Assembly (NCBI GenBank): GCA_016859345.1
Contig: CM029116.1
Coordinates: 3,560,143 to 3,624,142 of the forward strand
Source of the DNA: Istiophorus platypterus
Lineage: Eukaryota; Chordata; Actinopteri; Istiophoriformes; Istiophoridae
Direction: 5' to 3'
DNA length: 64,000 nucleotides
Shown here: positions 28,802 to 42,599 of the stretch, piece by piece
Layout of the letters: each line of letters begins with the position of its first letter
Numbering within the stretch: the first letter of the stretch is position 1
Made by a program: the position numbers and the translations under genes
The notes under the pieces: generated by a model
The model's database searches: none
What the model was told of the DNA's origin: nothing
The model's input: only the letters and a program-made list of their open reading frames with translations

Positions 28802-28830
28802 TGAGTGTGTACTTGCGTTCACGTGCGTAC
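28248..28830. repeat. tandem duplication A, copy 2
   Basis: Second copy of the unit at 27628-28247, in direct orientation, ending after its own (GT)n run (28748-28800). It is slightly shorter because of deletions, including loss of part of the segment equivalent to 27888-27920. The frames called in both copies differ only because of indels, which argues against coding function. Confidence 0.92.
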
Positions 28831-29477
28831 GCAGGCATATCGAGGCTGCTCTCATTAGAGAACCAACCAGAACCCGCCCGATCTGCATAGTGGCAGCTGT
28901 ATGACGAGGTTCTCCGTTCCCTCTGAGGGCGGCTCTTCCCAGAACCGAACGACATTTACCCCGGCAATGAATATTCTATATTCAGATGCCGCAGGTTGTT
29001 GCTTTGTCTGTGTACATGCGTAGCTGCTCCATCTGATCCAGCTCGGTTTGCCGGATGGGTGTGGCAACCATAAAAAAAAAACGACTTGATTGCATCATAA
29101 TAAAACTCTGTCTCATCGGTAATTAGCGTCATGCTCTATGCTTCCTCTTCCTAATAATATGAAAGTGTTGCAATAAGCATTGGCAGGCTCAGACGGTTCA
29201 ACCAACCTGTTTTTTTTTTTTCTTTTTTAAGGCTGCACATATCAAAAAACTGCAGGAAACACAAACAGTCTGAAAACACAACTTGTAATTACCATTGACC
29301 ACTATTGTTTAAATAGTAAAAAAAAAAAAAAAATATTCATCGCAGCCCCGTTTCATTTCTACGGCGTCCTCAGTGGCCCAAACTGTGCGGTGGTGTTTTT
29401 CAGCCTGAGCTGTGAAGTGGAGCTTGTCTACCTGAGCGTGAGACGCTGTCAGGCTCTACTCAAGGAGCCCTGTTCAG

Positions 29478-29523
<46 letters not shown>

Positions 29524-31048
29524 ACGCACAGAATCCAGAGCCAGCAGACATAGTAGCACTCATTCATCCTCTGGCAGCAGCCGCCTCCTCCCTCCCCCCA
29601 CCAATGGCCTTCAGTCCTTTCCCCTTCTTTTTTCGGCCCTCCACCCTCCTCCTCCTCCTCCTCCTCTTCATCATCCCCCTGCTCAGACCACGTCCATTTT
29701 GGGGTCTGGGAAAGGTAGAAAAAACAGTCTGACGAATTAGCAGACGGGATGGACACGTCTATAACACAATCCGGCGCAGGCCAAACCATATTAGACTGTG
29801 TCCACCGGTGATCCGTCTCCACAGTTCAGCCTTGTTTTTCCCTTCTGTTGTCAGTGGAAAGCAACACGCTGCTGCAATACACACACACACAAACACACAC
29901 ACAGCCGTTCAGGGCGTGACGGCGGGATCTTGCTGGATCATGAGCTTTGGCTCAACCTGTAGTTGAACGGAACCAGTTGGGGTCCAGCAGCAGTGTTGTG
30001 TAGTCGCGGCCGACCACCGACATTCTGGGGGAAGTTTAGGAAACAAACCATTAAAATTCCTCGCAGGGATTGAAATATTGCAACAAAAATTAAATACTAC
30101 CAGTCAAGTTTGGCGCCGAGAGAGATTGTTTGCCGTATTTCAGCTGTAGTTTAGTAGACGGCACCAAAAAATTGTACCAGTCTGTGTATGACCCAACGTT
30201 CGCAGTCCATTGTATGGTATCATTTCAAAGCCGATTTCATTTTGTTCAACATGGCTGCCAACAGGAAAAAAAAATCACTCCTACAATCTTTTCAGTGTCA
30301 AACACTCACCGCCAGTAGGCTTGAAATCTTGTTTTGAAAAGTTCCTTTGTGTCAAAATCAAAATTTGCATAGATACTTAAAAAACAAAAAAAACCCCAAA
30401 ACATCATTGTCCATGTTCTCACTATTTTTTGAATTCTTCACATTTTCCTAAGGTTCTTCCACGGCCTCCATTTAGTCATTAGGGGTAAGGGGTTAGGTGT
30501 TAGGGGGGGTGTTAGGGGCTGATTTTGAATGCAGCCCAAGGAGCGTTTGAGATGGTTTAAAAACCGCCTCGGAAATGAGTCGCTCTCGGGCCGGAACGGC
30601 GGCTCCGCTCGTCTCGCCACGCGGTCACGCAGAGGTTTGGCTCATTTCTGACCCCTGATCAGCCTCGACCGCTGAACGTTTCCAGCCCTTTGAGCCTTTG
30701 AAACTTTGGTCTCGCCCATGGTCCAAACATTCATCCATGCGTTTCTGTTAATTTATGTACAGTTGTTAATGACTAGTGTTTTCTTATCTAAATGGCGAGA
30801 GGGCAGAAGTTACTTTTCCTCTGTGGTTTTTGGCAGTTAACCCCCCCCCCCTGGACCGGTGGAGGGCCGGACCCTGTTTTGCATGTGGCCCCTGGGAGAG
30901 CATAGATTCAGATCAGGGTTTATTCTTCCCTCTGTTTCTCATGTGTAGGTGTTACCTTTAACCCCCTGATTATCGTGGCAGCACAATAGGTGGGTGGAGG
31001 GTCGCTAATCTGCCCCAGCTGGGTGCTACAGTAGACTCTGTCTCAGTA
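28831..31048. other. gene-free interval
   Basis: Unique sequence with a (CA)n run at 29480-29530 and a CTC-rich tract near 29645-29670. A run of degenerate TTAGGG-like G-rich units sits at 30479-30517. Nothing gene-like was recognised. Confidence 0.75.
29480..29530. repeat. (CA)n microsatellite
   Basis: CA run of about 50 bp with three CG interruptions at its right end. Confidence 0.94.
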
Positions 31049-31523
31049 AGTGTGTGTGTGTGTATGTGTGTGTGCTGCTGTTAATTGGTCCTAACCAGGG
31101 GGCCCTCTGATTGGAGACAGTGGAAAAACAAATCGCTGCAGTAGCAGGTCGGTGAAAGTGAGAGGGTGAGAGGACCTCCAAATTCGCAGGGGGACTGACC
31201 ATGGCCTGACTACATTTTTCTTTAAAGGTCTTCAAACACACACGTTTTATTAAGTTATAACTTCCATTTTAAAAGGTTGCAGTGTCTTGTGTAAGTTTCC
31301 TCTGAAGTTTCCTGGAAACTTACTGTTTAATTTGTTTATAAGGAAATTTTTTTTGAATATTTTTGAATATTTTTTGAATATTTTTTAATACGATCACGAT
31401 TGATAAACAGACGCATGATGCTGCTCAATGATCCTTCGGTCCTTGGCCTGATCACCAGTCCCACGCAGGCGTTTTTCCATCTGTTTTTTGGCTCACGCTC
31501 AGATTTTGATGTTGGTACAGAGC
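31049..31523. repeat. tandem duplication B, copy 1
   Basis: A ~475-bp unit starts with a short GT run and CTGCTGTTAATTGG and ends at GATGTTGGTACAGAG. It is repeated directly by copy 2. Differences are mostly single-base insertions or deletions in homopolymers, plus a 20-bp difference near the TTTATTAAG segment. Confidence 0.92.
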
Positions 31524-32020
31524 GTGTGTGTGTGTGTATGTGTGTGTGCTGCTGTTAATTGGTCCTAACCAGGGGGCCCTCTGATTGGAGACAGTGGAAA
31601 AACAAATTGCTGCAGTAGCAGGTCGGTGAAAGTGAGAGGGTGAGAGGGACCTCCAAATTCCTTGGGGGGGGGACTGACCATGGCCTGACTACATTTTCTT
31701 TAAAAGGTCTTCAAACACACACACCATTGCAGTTTATTAAGTTATGCGTATTAATCTATATAACTTCATTTTAAAGGTTTGCAGTGTCTTCGTAGTTTCC
31801 TCTGAAGTTTCCTGGAAACTACTGTTTAATTTTTGTTTATAGGGAATTTTTTTTTTTTTTGAATATTTTGAATATTTTTTTGAATATTTTTTTTTTAATA
31901 AACGATCTGATTGATAAACAGACGCATGATCTGCTCAATGATCCTTCCGGTCCTTGGCCTGATCCACCCACGCAGGCGTTTTCCATCTGTTTTGGCTCAC
32001 GCTCAGTTTTGATGTTGACA
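31524..32020. repeat. tandem duplication B, copy 2
   Basis: Direct copy of 31049-31523. After it the sequence continues uniquely with CGCGCGGCAGCTGTCC. It contains an AT-rich GAATATTTT-type series (about 31860-31900) also present in copy 1. Confidence 0.92.
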
Positions 32021-32432
32021 GAGCCGCGCGGCAGCTGTCCTCAACTGTCCCGCCTCCTCCGGTGAAAGGGACGACGCAAGAGCTGCCACTCGGAAAAACC
32101 TGGCCCGTGCACGCCCAGACAGTCCCGGGGAGGAGGCCAAAAGTCACCTGTACGCCTGCCTGATTCCAAGCTGTAGACAGGGCCCGGAGGCCCAGCACAG
32201 CCAGGTTCATGTGTGAGACTTTCAGATTTAATTCACCACGTTTTGTTTTGTTTGTTTCTCTTTGATTTTCTGTGTTTTCCTTGCCGGCGTCGGTCTGCGT
32301 TTCGTGGTCGAAGCATCTTTTGGAGACTGGTTCATGGTCTGCGGATCGTAACCTGCCTCTCTAACCTCTCAGCCACTTTTGCCCTCTCAGCACAGTAGGC
32401 CACCAGCCCCAGCTGTTACATTGTCCCCGCAT

Positions 32433-32557
<125 letters not shown>

Positions 32558-35500
32558 CAGCTGTACACACACACAGCTAATGAACCCTAAGTGCTTGGCT
32601 GCAGTTGTCACGGCGGTGCGACCGCCCCGTTGCCCCTCCAGGGCACAGAGCACCTCCATCTGGGCTCGTTTAAGTCCGAAGCTGCGGGAAGAGGACGGAT
32701 CCAATGAAACCGAAAGATTAGAAAGGGAGTTTTGGATCCGTGGTCTTATTAATTAATGAAGAGCAGGTTTCTCATGCGTAACTGCCGCTTATCATAGTTT
32801 TTGTGGTTGTGGTTGAAATGTTTCCAGCCCCCCCCCTTTTTTTTTTAAATGCAGATTGTTCAATTTTTTTGGCGTTAAAAACCCGAATGAAAATGCTGGA
32901 AATTCAGTTATGGTAGAAACTGTGGATTCTGTGGAGCATCGAGAAAATGGCAAAGTTCCTCAGGTTAAGAGATGAAGCAGAGAGAAACACCTTTTTCAAT
33001 CATGTTTTCCATCGGTTATCGATTTGAGGTTTTGGCGTTTCCATGATTGTGTCATCACATTGCACATTCCTCTCCTGCAATGGCTTAATGGCACAATATT
33101 GAAAAAAAATCGTCACTGCCAACTGTTTATCTCGGTGCCGGTAACTGTAGTGGATGGAAACTCAAAGTGATTTGCATTTTCTTTTGCCTGTTTTTCTGGA
33201 AATTTGGTCAAAACTTGCTCGGAGACTTGACTGATGTTGTCTGGCAGCCGAGTGTATGAGCTGCAGATAATTAACGTTGATTTTCATGAGAAACATCCAT
33301 CAATAGCCAGAATGAAACTTGGCTGCTCTCCAGTTAATGTGCTTCAAAGTGGTGGCCAGTTTTATTGTGTCGAGTTCGCCCCGATCAGCTAAACTCTCGT
33401 CTATATCGTAGCAGCAATTTAAGATGATTTGATTAAATTGAATTTGTTCTGATCCAGTTCATTTTAGATAAGGAGCTCCGCCAGTAGCTCATGAAGAAAA
33501 AACTATAATACGGGCGACGGCAGTTACTTAATGATCAAGGTGCAAATTGAACGCTGAGCTTGTGTCCCGCCTTTTTTATGAAAAAAAACAAACAAACAAA
33601 AAAAACCACGCTTGTTTTATCAGCCTGGAACTTGAACTGGTGACATTTGTTAAGAAAGGTTGTGTATCTGACGTTAACAGTGCACAAATCCAATCAGCGT
33701 ATTTGTTTTATTGCAGTTAACTAACATGGAGCTTTTCCCCTCTTTGGGGTCTAATTTAATTATTTAACACATCTATTATCAATTCAGAAAGGCACATTTA
33801 CACTTTTGTTTTAAATAACATCACCTGGTGTGTTTATCTTCTGTTAAAAATATGTACATTTTCTGTTTTGTTTTTTCATGTTTTTTCTCCTCTGCTGCCT
33901 CATAGCACTTGATAATAACAATAAAAGACGTACACGCACACAAGCACACACAGATTCATAATCACACTCACAAACACACGCACATAAGCTTCCATTCTTC
34001 ACGGTGAAACAGTAATGGGCGGGGTTCCGTTAACATGCACACCTGTGATGACTGATAAGATAACTGCAGGGCATAATGTATATGAGTATGAGTCTGTGTG
34101 TGTGTGTACACTGCCATGCACCTGTATACTGTAGAAGTTTGTATGTGTTCCTGCATGTGTGAGCAAGTGTGTGTGTGTTTTGTTTTTTTTTTTATTTTGT
34201 TTTTCCCCCCTCTGGGTTGTCACACTTTTAGGAGTAGTTTCGTCCCCGATTCACATAGAAAGAGTCACTCAAAAGCAAGTTTGATCTTCGACTGGTAGAA
34301 TATTAAACAATCAGAGATTGTCTGTGGTGTAAACAAAGATTAATGCTCTGATTTGCAGCAAATATTTGCACCAAATAATCAGGATATTTGCCAGGCAGAG
34401 AGGAAGCTCGAGCTGCTTATCAAATCCCCCCCGTCAGTGACCTTTCCATGATCTTTACCCGAGGGTTTATTATCGTAGTCATGATAATGAAGGCCCGGCT
34501 GGTAGGCCTGCCGCTGCAGGGGCACCGTCACGGGAGACGCCACCACGGACGGTACCACAGGAAAGGGACAATGGACCCATACGGTCGTCCACGGTCGAGG
34601 ACTTGTTGACTGTTACCGTTAAAATGCACAAACTTTATTGGGTTCCTATCATTAGACATTAAACTGTAATTTTGTGAAAGATTGGTTGATGAAACTGGTT
34701 CTACATTAGAAAGGTTCAGAACTGCATGAATTAATAGGAACATGTGGGGGGTTCTTTGGGTGAGTATAACTAGTTGGTCATTGAAATCTAGCTTTTACCT
34801 TTATTGTAGTGAAATAAATAGGTCCATTTGTTGTTTGTAGGAAAATTAATTAGCAATTATTTCGATAATAAATGAATCACTAAAGTCACTTTTCAAGCAA
34901 AAAAACTAAACATCCTCTAATGTCAGCTACTAAAATTGTTGAGATTTACTGCTTTTCTTTGTCTTTTGTGAAAGTTAACTGGTTTTTTTTTCGGCTTAGG
35001 ACTGTTTGAGCCATTGATGGCATCCTGTAGGCCTCAAGAAACTATGATTGGCTTGTTTTGCTATTTTCAGAATTTCTTTAAAAATTAATCTGACCGTCAA
35101 GTAAATATTAAGAAGATTAACCATGATGAAAACAATCATTATTAACTGCTCTAATCCATCTTTCGTTCTCTGTCTTTCTCGCTCCTTTTCACTGTATTTA
35201 TCCACCCCTTACTTCAACCCCTTATTTAATTTGGGATAGTTAAAATATTCAGAAAAGGGCGTTTTGGCAAAAAAAAAAATGTTGAGGTTGTTCCAAACCT
35301 CAGACTTGCCCTCCTGCCGCTTATTTCTTCTTCTCCTCGTCTGAATTGGTTTTTATAAACCAGGGCGAACCGGCAAAACCCCTAAATGTCTTGGAGAAAG
35401 CTGGCAGGGCGTCGGACAGAAGAAATGCAGTTTCCTGAAACAAGTCCACGTTTCATGTGCTCTGATACGGGAATTCAAAAAAAAAACAAACAAAAAAAAA

Positions 35501-35886
35501 CCAATCATGAAATGAAGTGAAATCTGACACGACGGAGGAATCGGAGCCCGACTGGACCAAATTGGTTTCAAGCTGAGAGTCAAAGCTGGCTCTTGCCCAG
35601 TCGGGGCCCCGAAAACGTCCAAGGCAAAGTCCGGTTCTGGTGCCGGAGCGGAGCCAGGTTCAACAGGGCAGCCTGACACATCACTCCGTCGGATTCTGTC
35701 CTTTGGCAGAGGACGGACGCCCCGTCTCCATCCATCTGCGAGCTGGAGACAAAACACAGCCCCTGACAGGCCCTGTGTGTCTTTGTGTGTGTGTCCGTCT
35801 TAATGTCTATGATTTACATCAGCGGACAGTGGTGGTTGTCATGTCATTCAATTGGTGTTGTCTTAAAGTCTAGCCAGTAGCTCTCA

Positions 35887-35892
<6 letters not shown>

Positions 35893-35918
<26 letters not shown>
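35893..35918. repeat. (CA)n microsatellite
   Basis: Short perfect CA run after a CT-rich lead. Confidence 0.9.
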
Positions 35919-36599
35919 TACACAAAGACACTTGGACTGTGTATTTGACCCGACACATGCTCTCCAGATGTTGGCGAACATTCCTGAAGGTCTCATCACA
36001 CTTGTGGACATTTTATGTCTCCTCACACCATCCTGAAACCCTCGCACCCCCCCCCCCGGGTTTGTTCAAGTTTTAAAGCGGCTATGAAGAGACGTGGACT
36101 CTGCTCTGGGACTGAAGCACTAAATCTAAATCTTTTGTTATGGCTGAATGTTTTTGTGTTTTTTTTTTTTGATGGGGGGTGGGGGGGGGGTAATATAACA
36201 ATCTAGCTGCCAAAAATATCTGTTGTTTCTGCTCCCGGCTCCAAACCACAGACTTATTTAAATGGACGTTTCGGTCTCGGGCAGATTTGATACTTAGAGA
36301 TGCACTTTTATGACGCACAGATGTTTTTAGAGCTCCCGCAGAAAGCCAGAGAAAGTTTAGGGATGCTGGGAAATCAGCGTCGTTCTCCTTCAGAGTGATA
36401 ATTTAATATCAGTATAGTATTGTTTGTTTTTATGATTTTCTGGTCGCTCCTGTACCGTTGCACGATAACTGTAAGAACAACTGATAGATAAGATGTTAAT
36501 GAGATGCAAAAGGATTTGAGTTAACACACACAAAAAAAAAATGCACCGTGGCAGGTAAAGCAGCAGGCGACCTTTGATTCAACCTGGACAGGTGCTGCT

Positions 36600-36603
<4 letters not shown>

Positions 36604-36630
<27 letters not shown>
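36604..36630. repeat. (GT)n microsatellite
   Basis: Perfect GT run of about 27 bp. Confidence 0.9.
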
Positions 36631-38754
36631 CATGATCATGAATGTGTTTTCATTGCTGCAGTTGTTTCACCCACTTTTACTGTAGTTAAAAAAACATATC
36701 AATCATTTATCAGTTGAGTACTATACATGTATATCTATATGTATTTTTTTGTGATTTCTTTTTTCTGTTTCCAAGATGAGCAATCCAAATCAGGGGGGGT
36801 TAACGTTTACTTCAATACTCTATTGTCTTACACTGAGAGGACAGACTGTGTGGTGTTGACCCCGTTCCACTACTGATGGATGGACTTTGGCACAACTCTC
36901 CAGAAACCCTGGTTCTTCCCTGTCTGTCTCTCTTTCTGTTTCCTCCCATCGCTGTTTGTTCATGGAGCAGGTTCATAAAGTCTCGGGATGAGCTTGAAAT
37001 CTTTTTGCACCAGTTTGAAACCCATCACACTCTTCACATCAGTCAGCCCCCCCGCCCCCCCCCCCACACACACACACACACACACACAGACACACATTTT
37101 TGCTCTAACTGCATCATTGGCTGGAATCAGCCAGAGAAATTTGCCTCACATTTTGTCTAAACACACACGAGCTTACCTCGGCATCACCGCTGCCGGCCGC
37201 CATCCGACTATCGGTAGGGCATTGTAACCTGGCGCTTGGTGCACACGTCACTGGAGCGTTCCCTTGATACGCTGCCAGGCAACACGCCGCCGATACCAGG
37301 CGCCTGGTTAACGCGCTCACTGAGGAGGAATGAAACGTCTCCCACTGACTCTCTCTGCTCATTGAAGAAAATAGAAAAAAGTGAGGTGTTTATTTTGACC
37401 GTCTTGTTTTAATGCAGACACCTATAACACGTTGACCTCTTGGCCTTCGAATCAACACCTTGAGATTAAGTGCCTTGCCAAACAGCACCTGGACAGGATG
37501 TAGTAGCATAGACGGTGTGGGCAGCCTGCCAACACCGAGGGGATTCTAGCAGCATGTAGCTATGCCCTGGGGAGGGTGTTGAAATAATCCAGTGTTTAGA
37601 GTTAGCTTGCGTGGTGGTGTGGATTTATCGTTTAGATACTTAGTTTATTTATGCGACGCAAACAAGCCGTGCCGGGGGTTTCCCCCTGCGTCGCCGCTCG
37701 CCGAGCCAGACGCAGCGCACATCGTAAAGTCCAACCCGAGGCCCTCCGGAGGTACGCGGCGGTGAGTCGGGAGTGCGGCGTGTAGAGGATATTGCCCCCT
37801 CATGCTGCCTCTGCTGCATATCCAAACATCCGGGAGCCGTAGAGAAGAAGCAGGAGTCGGGGGCCGGCGTTTTGACCTCTGGTACGACGGTGCGATTCTT
37901 GTCACGGTCGGATCCACAGACGCAGCACTGAAATATGCAACACTTTTCAAGATTGCGCGGCTTTTATTTTGCAAATCCAGAGCGTCTCATTTAGCAGACT
38001 GTCCCTGACAGGCCCAGCAGGTGCTCTGTGTGTAATCATAACAGAGACAATGTTACATGCCGTAATTAAGATAAGATAAGATAAAAGCTTAATGACTTCT
38101 GAAGAGAAACTGGGTCGACGCAAGCAGAACCAGGAAGCAGTGAAGGAAAGTCCATATTAATCATGAGTAATTTTAACAGGAAGAACGAACAGAGGCAGGA
38201 AACGTAGCAGAAATTACGTCCAGAATTGAGGGATCACATAAATATCACTTAATGATTCAGGCTGTATGAACCATAAAATGAATGAATGTTTGCCTTGCCC
38301 TTTTTTTTTTCCCTCTTTTACATGAGGTTGAACTTTTCTGCTCCGGGGCAAATTGAAAGGCATCGTCTGAGCCAGGGATTAGAACCGGCAACTTTTCTTT
38401 TTTTTTTTTTATTTTGAATAAACCCTCTTCCCTGAGGTTGTTACCGTTCGGCTCAGCAGCAGAGAGGCCGTCTGCTGCTTTTTGCTTTTTGTTTGTTTTT
38501 TCCTGGCTTGGATCCGTTGGGTCCCTGTGTCGATGGTCCCCTTTTGATCGATTCTGTCCTCCCTGTCCATCCCTCCCTACAAACACACAAACAGACACAC
38601 ACGCACGCACATGCACACACAAGCACCGGGTTAAATGTAATCAACCGCCTCTGCTCTCTCAGGCCAGCGCTTTTATCTGAGGCCTCTTTGCAATGGCTCA
38701 CGGAGCAAAGTCCAACCTCTTATCTGTTCCACTGCTGTCCATTGGCGCTGACTC

Positions 38755-40030
38755 TGTCCGTCCCTCTGTCTGTCCGCCTGTCTGTCTGAATGACATACTA
38801 ACTGACTCTCTCATGCACTGACTATCTCCCTTGTCTTCTTTACTGGCTGCAGTTCTACCTGTCTGACTGACTCTCTGCCCTTGTCCCTTACCGACTGACT
38901 CCCTGACCATCGGACTTTCTGTTTGCCTGCTCGGCTGCTAGACCGTCTCCTAGCCTCGCTGTTTATATCAGCTCCATTTGACTGTCATGTTGGTGTCTCA
39001 CTCACTGATATGATCCTTCATACGTTTTATTTTGTCTCTTTTTAACAGTACTATAATTTTAGTTGGTTTATTTCCATTGGTAACTTTACCACATTTCATA
39101 TAAATAAAATTCCACAATCTTGCTACAATTTACCTATGAAATCTGCAAAATAAAATAATCTATAAAATCTATACTTATGATTAATAATCAAACGCTTAGG
39201 GGCGCCAGTCAAGATCGTTTAATGATCAATCAATCTACTGATTATTTTCTCGATTAATATTTCTTTCTGTTGAAAGGAAAGAATCTTGAAATCAAAACGT
39301 TTCAGAGACCAAGTTGACAAGTTGAATGTTTGGTTTTACCCGACCAACACTCTCTTGACCTGACAGAAAATATTGGCCATTTCTGTTTTTTAGGATGAAT
39401 GAAAGAGTTGGTCGGTGACTCGTTTCCAGTCCTCAGTGTTCACATTTAAACCCAACTTATTTTAAAAACCTGTCTTGGACAAATAAGTGTGAATATCTTG
39501 TGAAATCAGCTCTTTCTGTCCGTCTCATGAACTGTAGGTCTCTTCGTTTTCTTCTTTGTCTTCCGCACCTGTGCCTGTCTTACCGTCTTCCCGTCTTCCC
39601 GTCTTCTTGTCTTCCTCCCATCGTCCGTCTGATGGCCTCTTTAGCTGACTGTCGAACCGTTTCACGGCTGCAGCTCCGTCTGACTGTCTATTGAATGTCA
39701 CACTGACTCTTTCTGACTGTACCGTTTTCTTTCATGTAAAAAAACCACATAATTTTTAATTAATGACTTTATACAACTTTTTAGATTTTTTTTGATGTTC
39801 CTATGATTCCATATTGAGACTATTTGAGCTTAATATTCCCTGTTAAGGCTGCTAGAGAAAAACATTCATCGTCATAACGATCAGTTTGATGTCACATGTG
39901 TCCACACAGAAGTCCCCTATGAATAAAGGACCTTTTTGTTCAAGCAAGTACAAAGTTTTGCTTTAAGATTAAGCTCAGATCGTGACCAACCATCTCACCT
40001 CCTGACTGCCTTATCCGTCCGTCTGTCAAT
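38755..40030. repeat. degenerate CTGT/GACT simple-repeat landscape
   Basis: Scattered clusters of CTGTC, CTGACTGA and CCGTCTTCC-type units at 38755-38945, 39510-39722 and 39996-40030, separated by unique sequence. They read as decayed tetranucleotide arrays. A reverse-complement relative (GGCAGACA units) lies at 43140-43182. Confidence 0.65.
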
Positions 40031-40249
40031 CAACCATACATTTTTCAAAAAGAAAGGGAGAGTATCACCTGAGGGCTGAACTGTAAGAGCTGCCTGCCCT
40101 CTCTCCCTCCCTCTCTCTCCCTTCATTCTCTCCCTTCATTCCCTCCCTTTCCTCAGGCAATAACAAAAGTAAACAGTACATCCACCTAACAGGATCCAGG
40201 ATGCACTGCCTCATTTGCATTGCACATCTTGGAAACATACACCACCCTT

Positions 40250-40477
40250 TATTTCTTTCCTCCTTTCTTTACCTGTCTGTCTTTCTGTCTTTTTGTCTTT
40301 CTTTCTTTTTTGTCTTTTTGTCTGTCTGTCTTTCTCTCCTTCTTTCTTTCTTCCTGTCTTTCTTTCTTTCTGTTTCTTGCTTTCTTTCTGTCTTTCTTTC
40401 TTCCCTTCTGTCTTTCTTTCTTCCTTTCTATTTCTTTCCTTCTATCTTTCTATCTTTCTTTCTTTTCTTTCTCTCCA
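40250..40477. repeat. (CTTT/CTGT)n polypyrimidine tract
   Basis: About 228 bp almost entirely of C and T with scattered G, built from CTTT and CTGT units. It leaves frames open on the plus strand and produces Ser/Leu/Phe-rich pseudo-proteins up to 180 residues, none accepted. Confidence 0.92.
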
Positions 40478-42542
40478 CTTGCATCACTTCGGCCCTTTGT
40501 ATCGATGGGAAGACAATCAGCAGCAAACACCTGCTCGATGGTGGTAAAGTCCTCCCTGCGCTGCTGCAGACCGGAGCGCATGAATGCCACCTTGTCAGGT
40601 CACGGCTACTTTTTTACTTCATTTTTCAGTCGAAGTCGGCGCATAAACGGTTCCTGTAAAAATTTGTTTGCTAGAACACAGTTTAAGTGTGTTTGGCCCC
40701 GTGGAGCTCGCAGCATTTTAAGGCATTACACAGATCCCGGCAGCTATAATATGCTGAAATGAGGGTTGGACGTAAACTCCAGCAGAGACAGAAAATACAT
40801 CTTATTTTTTTTGCATGAAGTTTTTTTTCCCCCCTTCATTTCCTTCATTTCAGCACAGAAACTCCTTGTGCAGGTGTCATGCTCTCCGGCCTGCACACCG
40901 GATTTGCCGTCGCCAGCGGCACAGCCTGAGGGCGGCTGTCATCGAGTGTTCAACAGGAACCGACAGACCGTTGCACACCAGGAGACAAATACCCCCCTCC
41001 CCTTTTTTTCTTTTAGCAAAATAACAACAGCGTAACCTTCCCCCAGGTCCGTAGTTCTATGCAACTCCCTTCAAAGCTCCTTTCACACTTGTGAAGTTGG
41101 CAATTAGCTATGCAAAGAGGCGACATGGAGCGTCTCTGTTATCTATAGGATCTCATCATCATCCCATGCCACCAAAAACTGCTTTCTTTGACTTCAAACT
41201 ATATTTCGCACCTCTAAAGCTAACAACTAACTATGCCAAGGGCGCCGTCGAGGCCTCTCAGTTATTGAGAGGACCTTACTTTCAGGAAGCCTTTCCCCTG
41301 ATATTGTAGAACTTGTAGAAGTGAAAATAACAGGGGAAAAAAACAAAAAATGTCAGTTTACATAAAACTGGGTTTTGCAGAGTCGATGATCATGCATGGT
41401 TGAGAATTGAGACTTTTCCATGTGGCTTCTCCTCTTATACCCGACTCATCAGCGGCTAAAGCAGAACTGATGTGGATACTAGTTTTGTATTTAACAAAAA
41501 AAAGGGGAGACTCATCTATCAAAAGTCAAAACAGTGCAGTCGGACGGGGAATGACACGTTCTCGATGCGGGGGGGGGCTGCCAGTTTCCCTCTGGTCCTC
41601 TGGTGTCCCTGAATCCTCAGATAATCTGATACGGTTCGTGTTTTGATGTGGAAATAGACAGAAATGGTCTAACTGCTTATAGTCATGTGGTTTCCTCCAT
41701 GTTGTACTGTTTTTTTATTGATGTGCACTTGACGGGAATTCACATGAAATTCCCTGTGCCTCTCCCCACTCTCAGGCCACAGACGGCACCAAAAATTAGT
41801 TCACGACCGAGTTTGAGAGTAATAAAATGTAATATTTGGATTGATTTCAAACAATTTGCCAGTTTTTATTGATTTTTATTTATTTATTTTTTTCCCAATG
41901 GAGTCCTGGCAATATCTGTTTTCATCAAAGTCAAAGTCAAATTGTAGACTTGTCCCAGAAATCGAGGTAAAACTTCCCCACGTCTGCGGCTTTCCTCCCC
42001 GAGCTGCCGCATCAGAGTCGCGTGTGCTGGAACGCAATGACTTTTAGGATTCGGATTTTTACGTTCACGGGAGACATTATTGATTTCTGCAAAAAAACAA
42101 ACAAACAAAAAAAAAACCCTCACAAAAGTGCACAGAAGAATGACGCTAATCCTGAGACCCGGCTCTGTTGTGGCCATCTGAGCGAGCAGATCATTGTTAT
42201 TGTGACATCCAGCCAGTTATCGGCCGCTGGTATCAATTCTCTAAGACTCTCGTTTGGAAACCGGGTCGTTCGAGGGTCATGGCTTACGGCAGCAAAAAGG
42301 TTACAAATGTAAGGGTTGTGCCCCCCCCCCCCCGAAACTGAAATTGTTCTGCTCTGACTGCTGCACTGTTGCTCCTTGGAAACCTCAAGACGCAGTGTGA
42401 TATCTGTGCATAGACTCTAATCTGTTTTCCTTCATAAAGAGCCTGGACTGAATGTGACCACTATCAGCCTGGTCACCTGATTACTGGGGGGGGGGTGTAT
42501 CAGACATTTTAGCCGCAGACAGGTTAGTCATACCTGGAGCTG

Positions 42543-42544
<2 letters not shown>

Positions 42545-42599
<55 letters not shown>

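Noticed and set aside
40485..40599. Short coding-like stretch on the minus strand, containing FMRSGLQQRREDFTTIEQVF
   Set aside because: It looks protein-like, but the preceding sequence lacks a pyrimidine tract, the downstream side runs into a GAAA repeat without a clear donor, and I recognise no family. A translated search of this segment against fish proteins would settle it.
40201..40762. Overlapping 110-180 residue frames rich in Phe, Leu and Ser
   Set aside because: Three frames are open through the same CTTT/CTGT tract, a repeat artefact.
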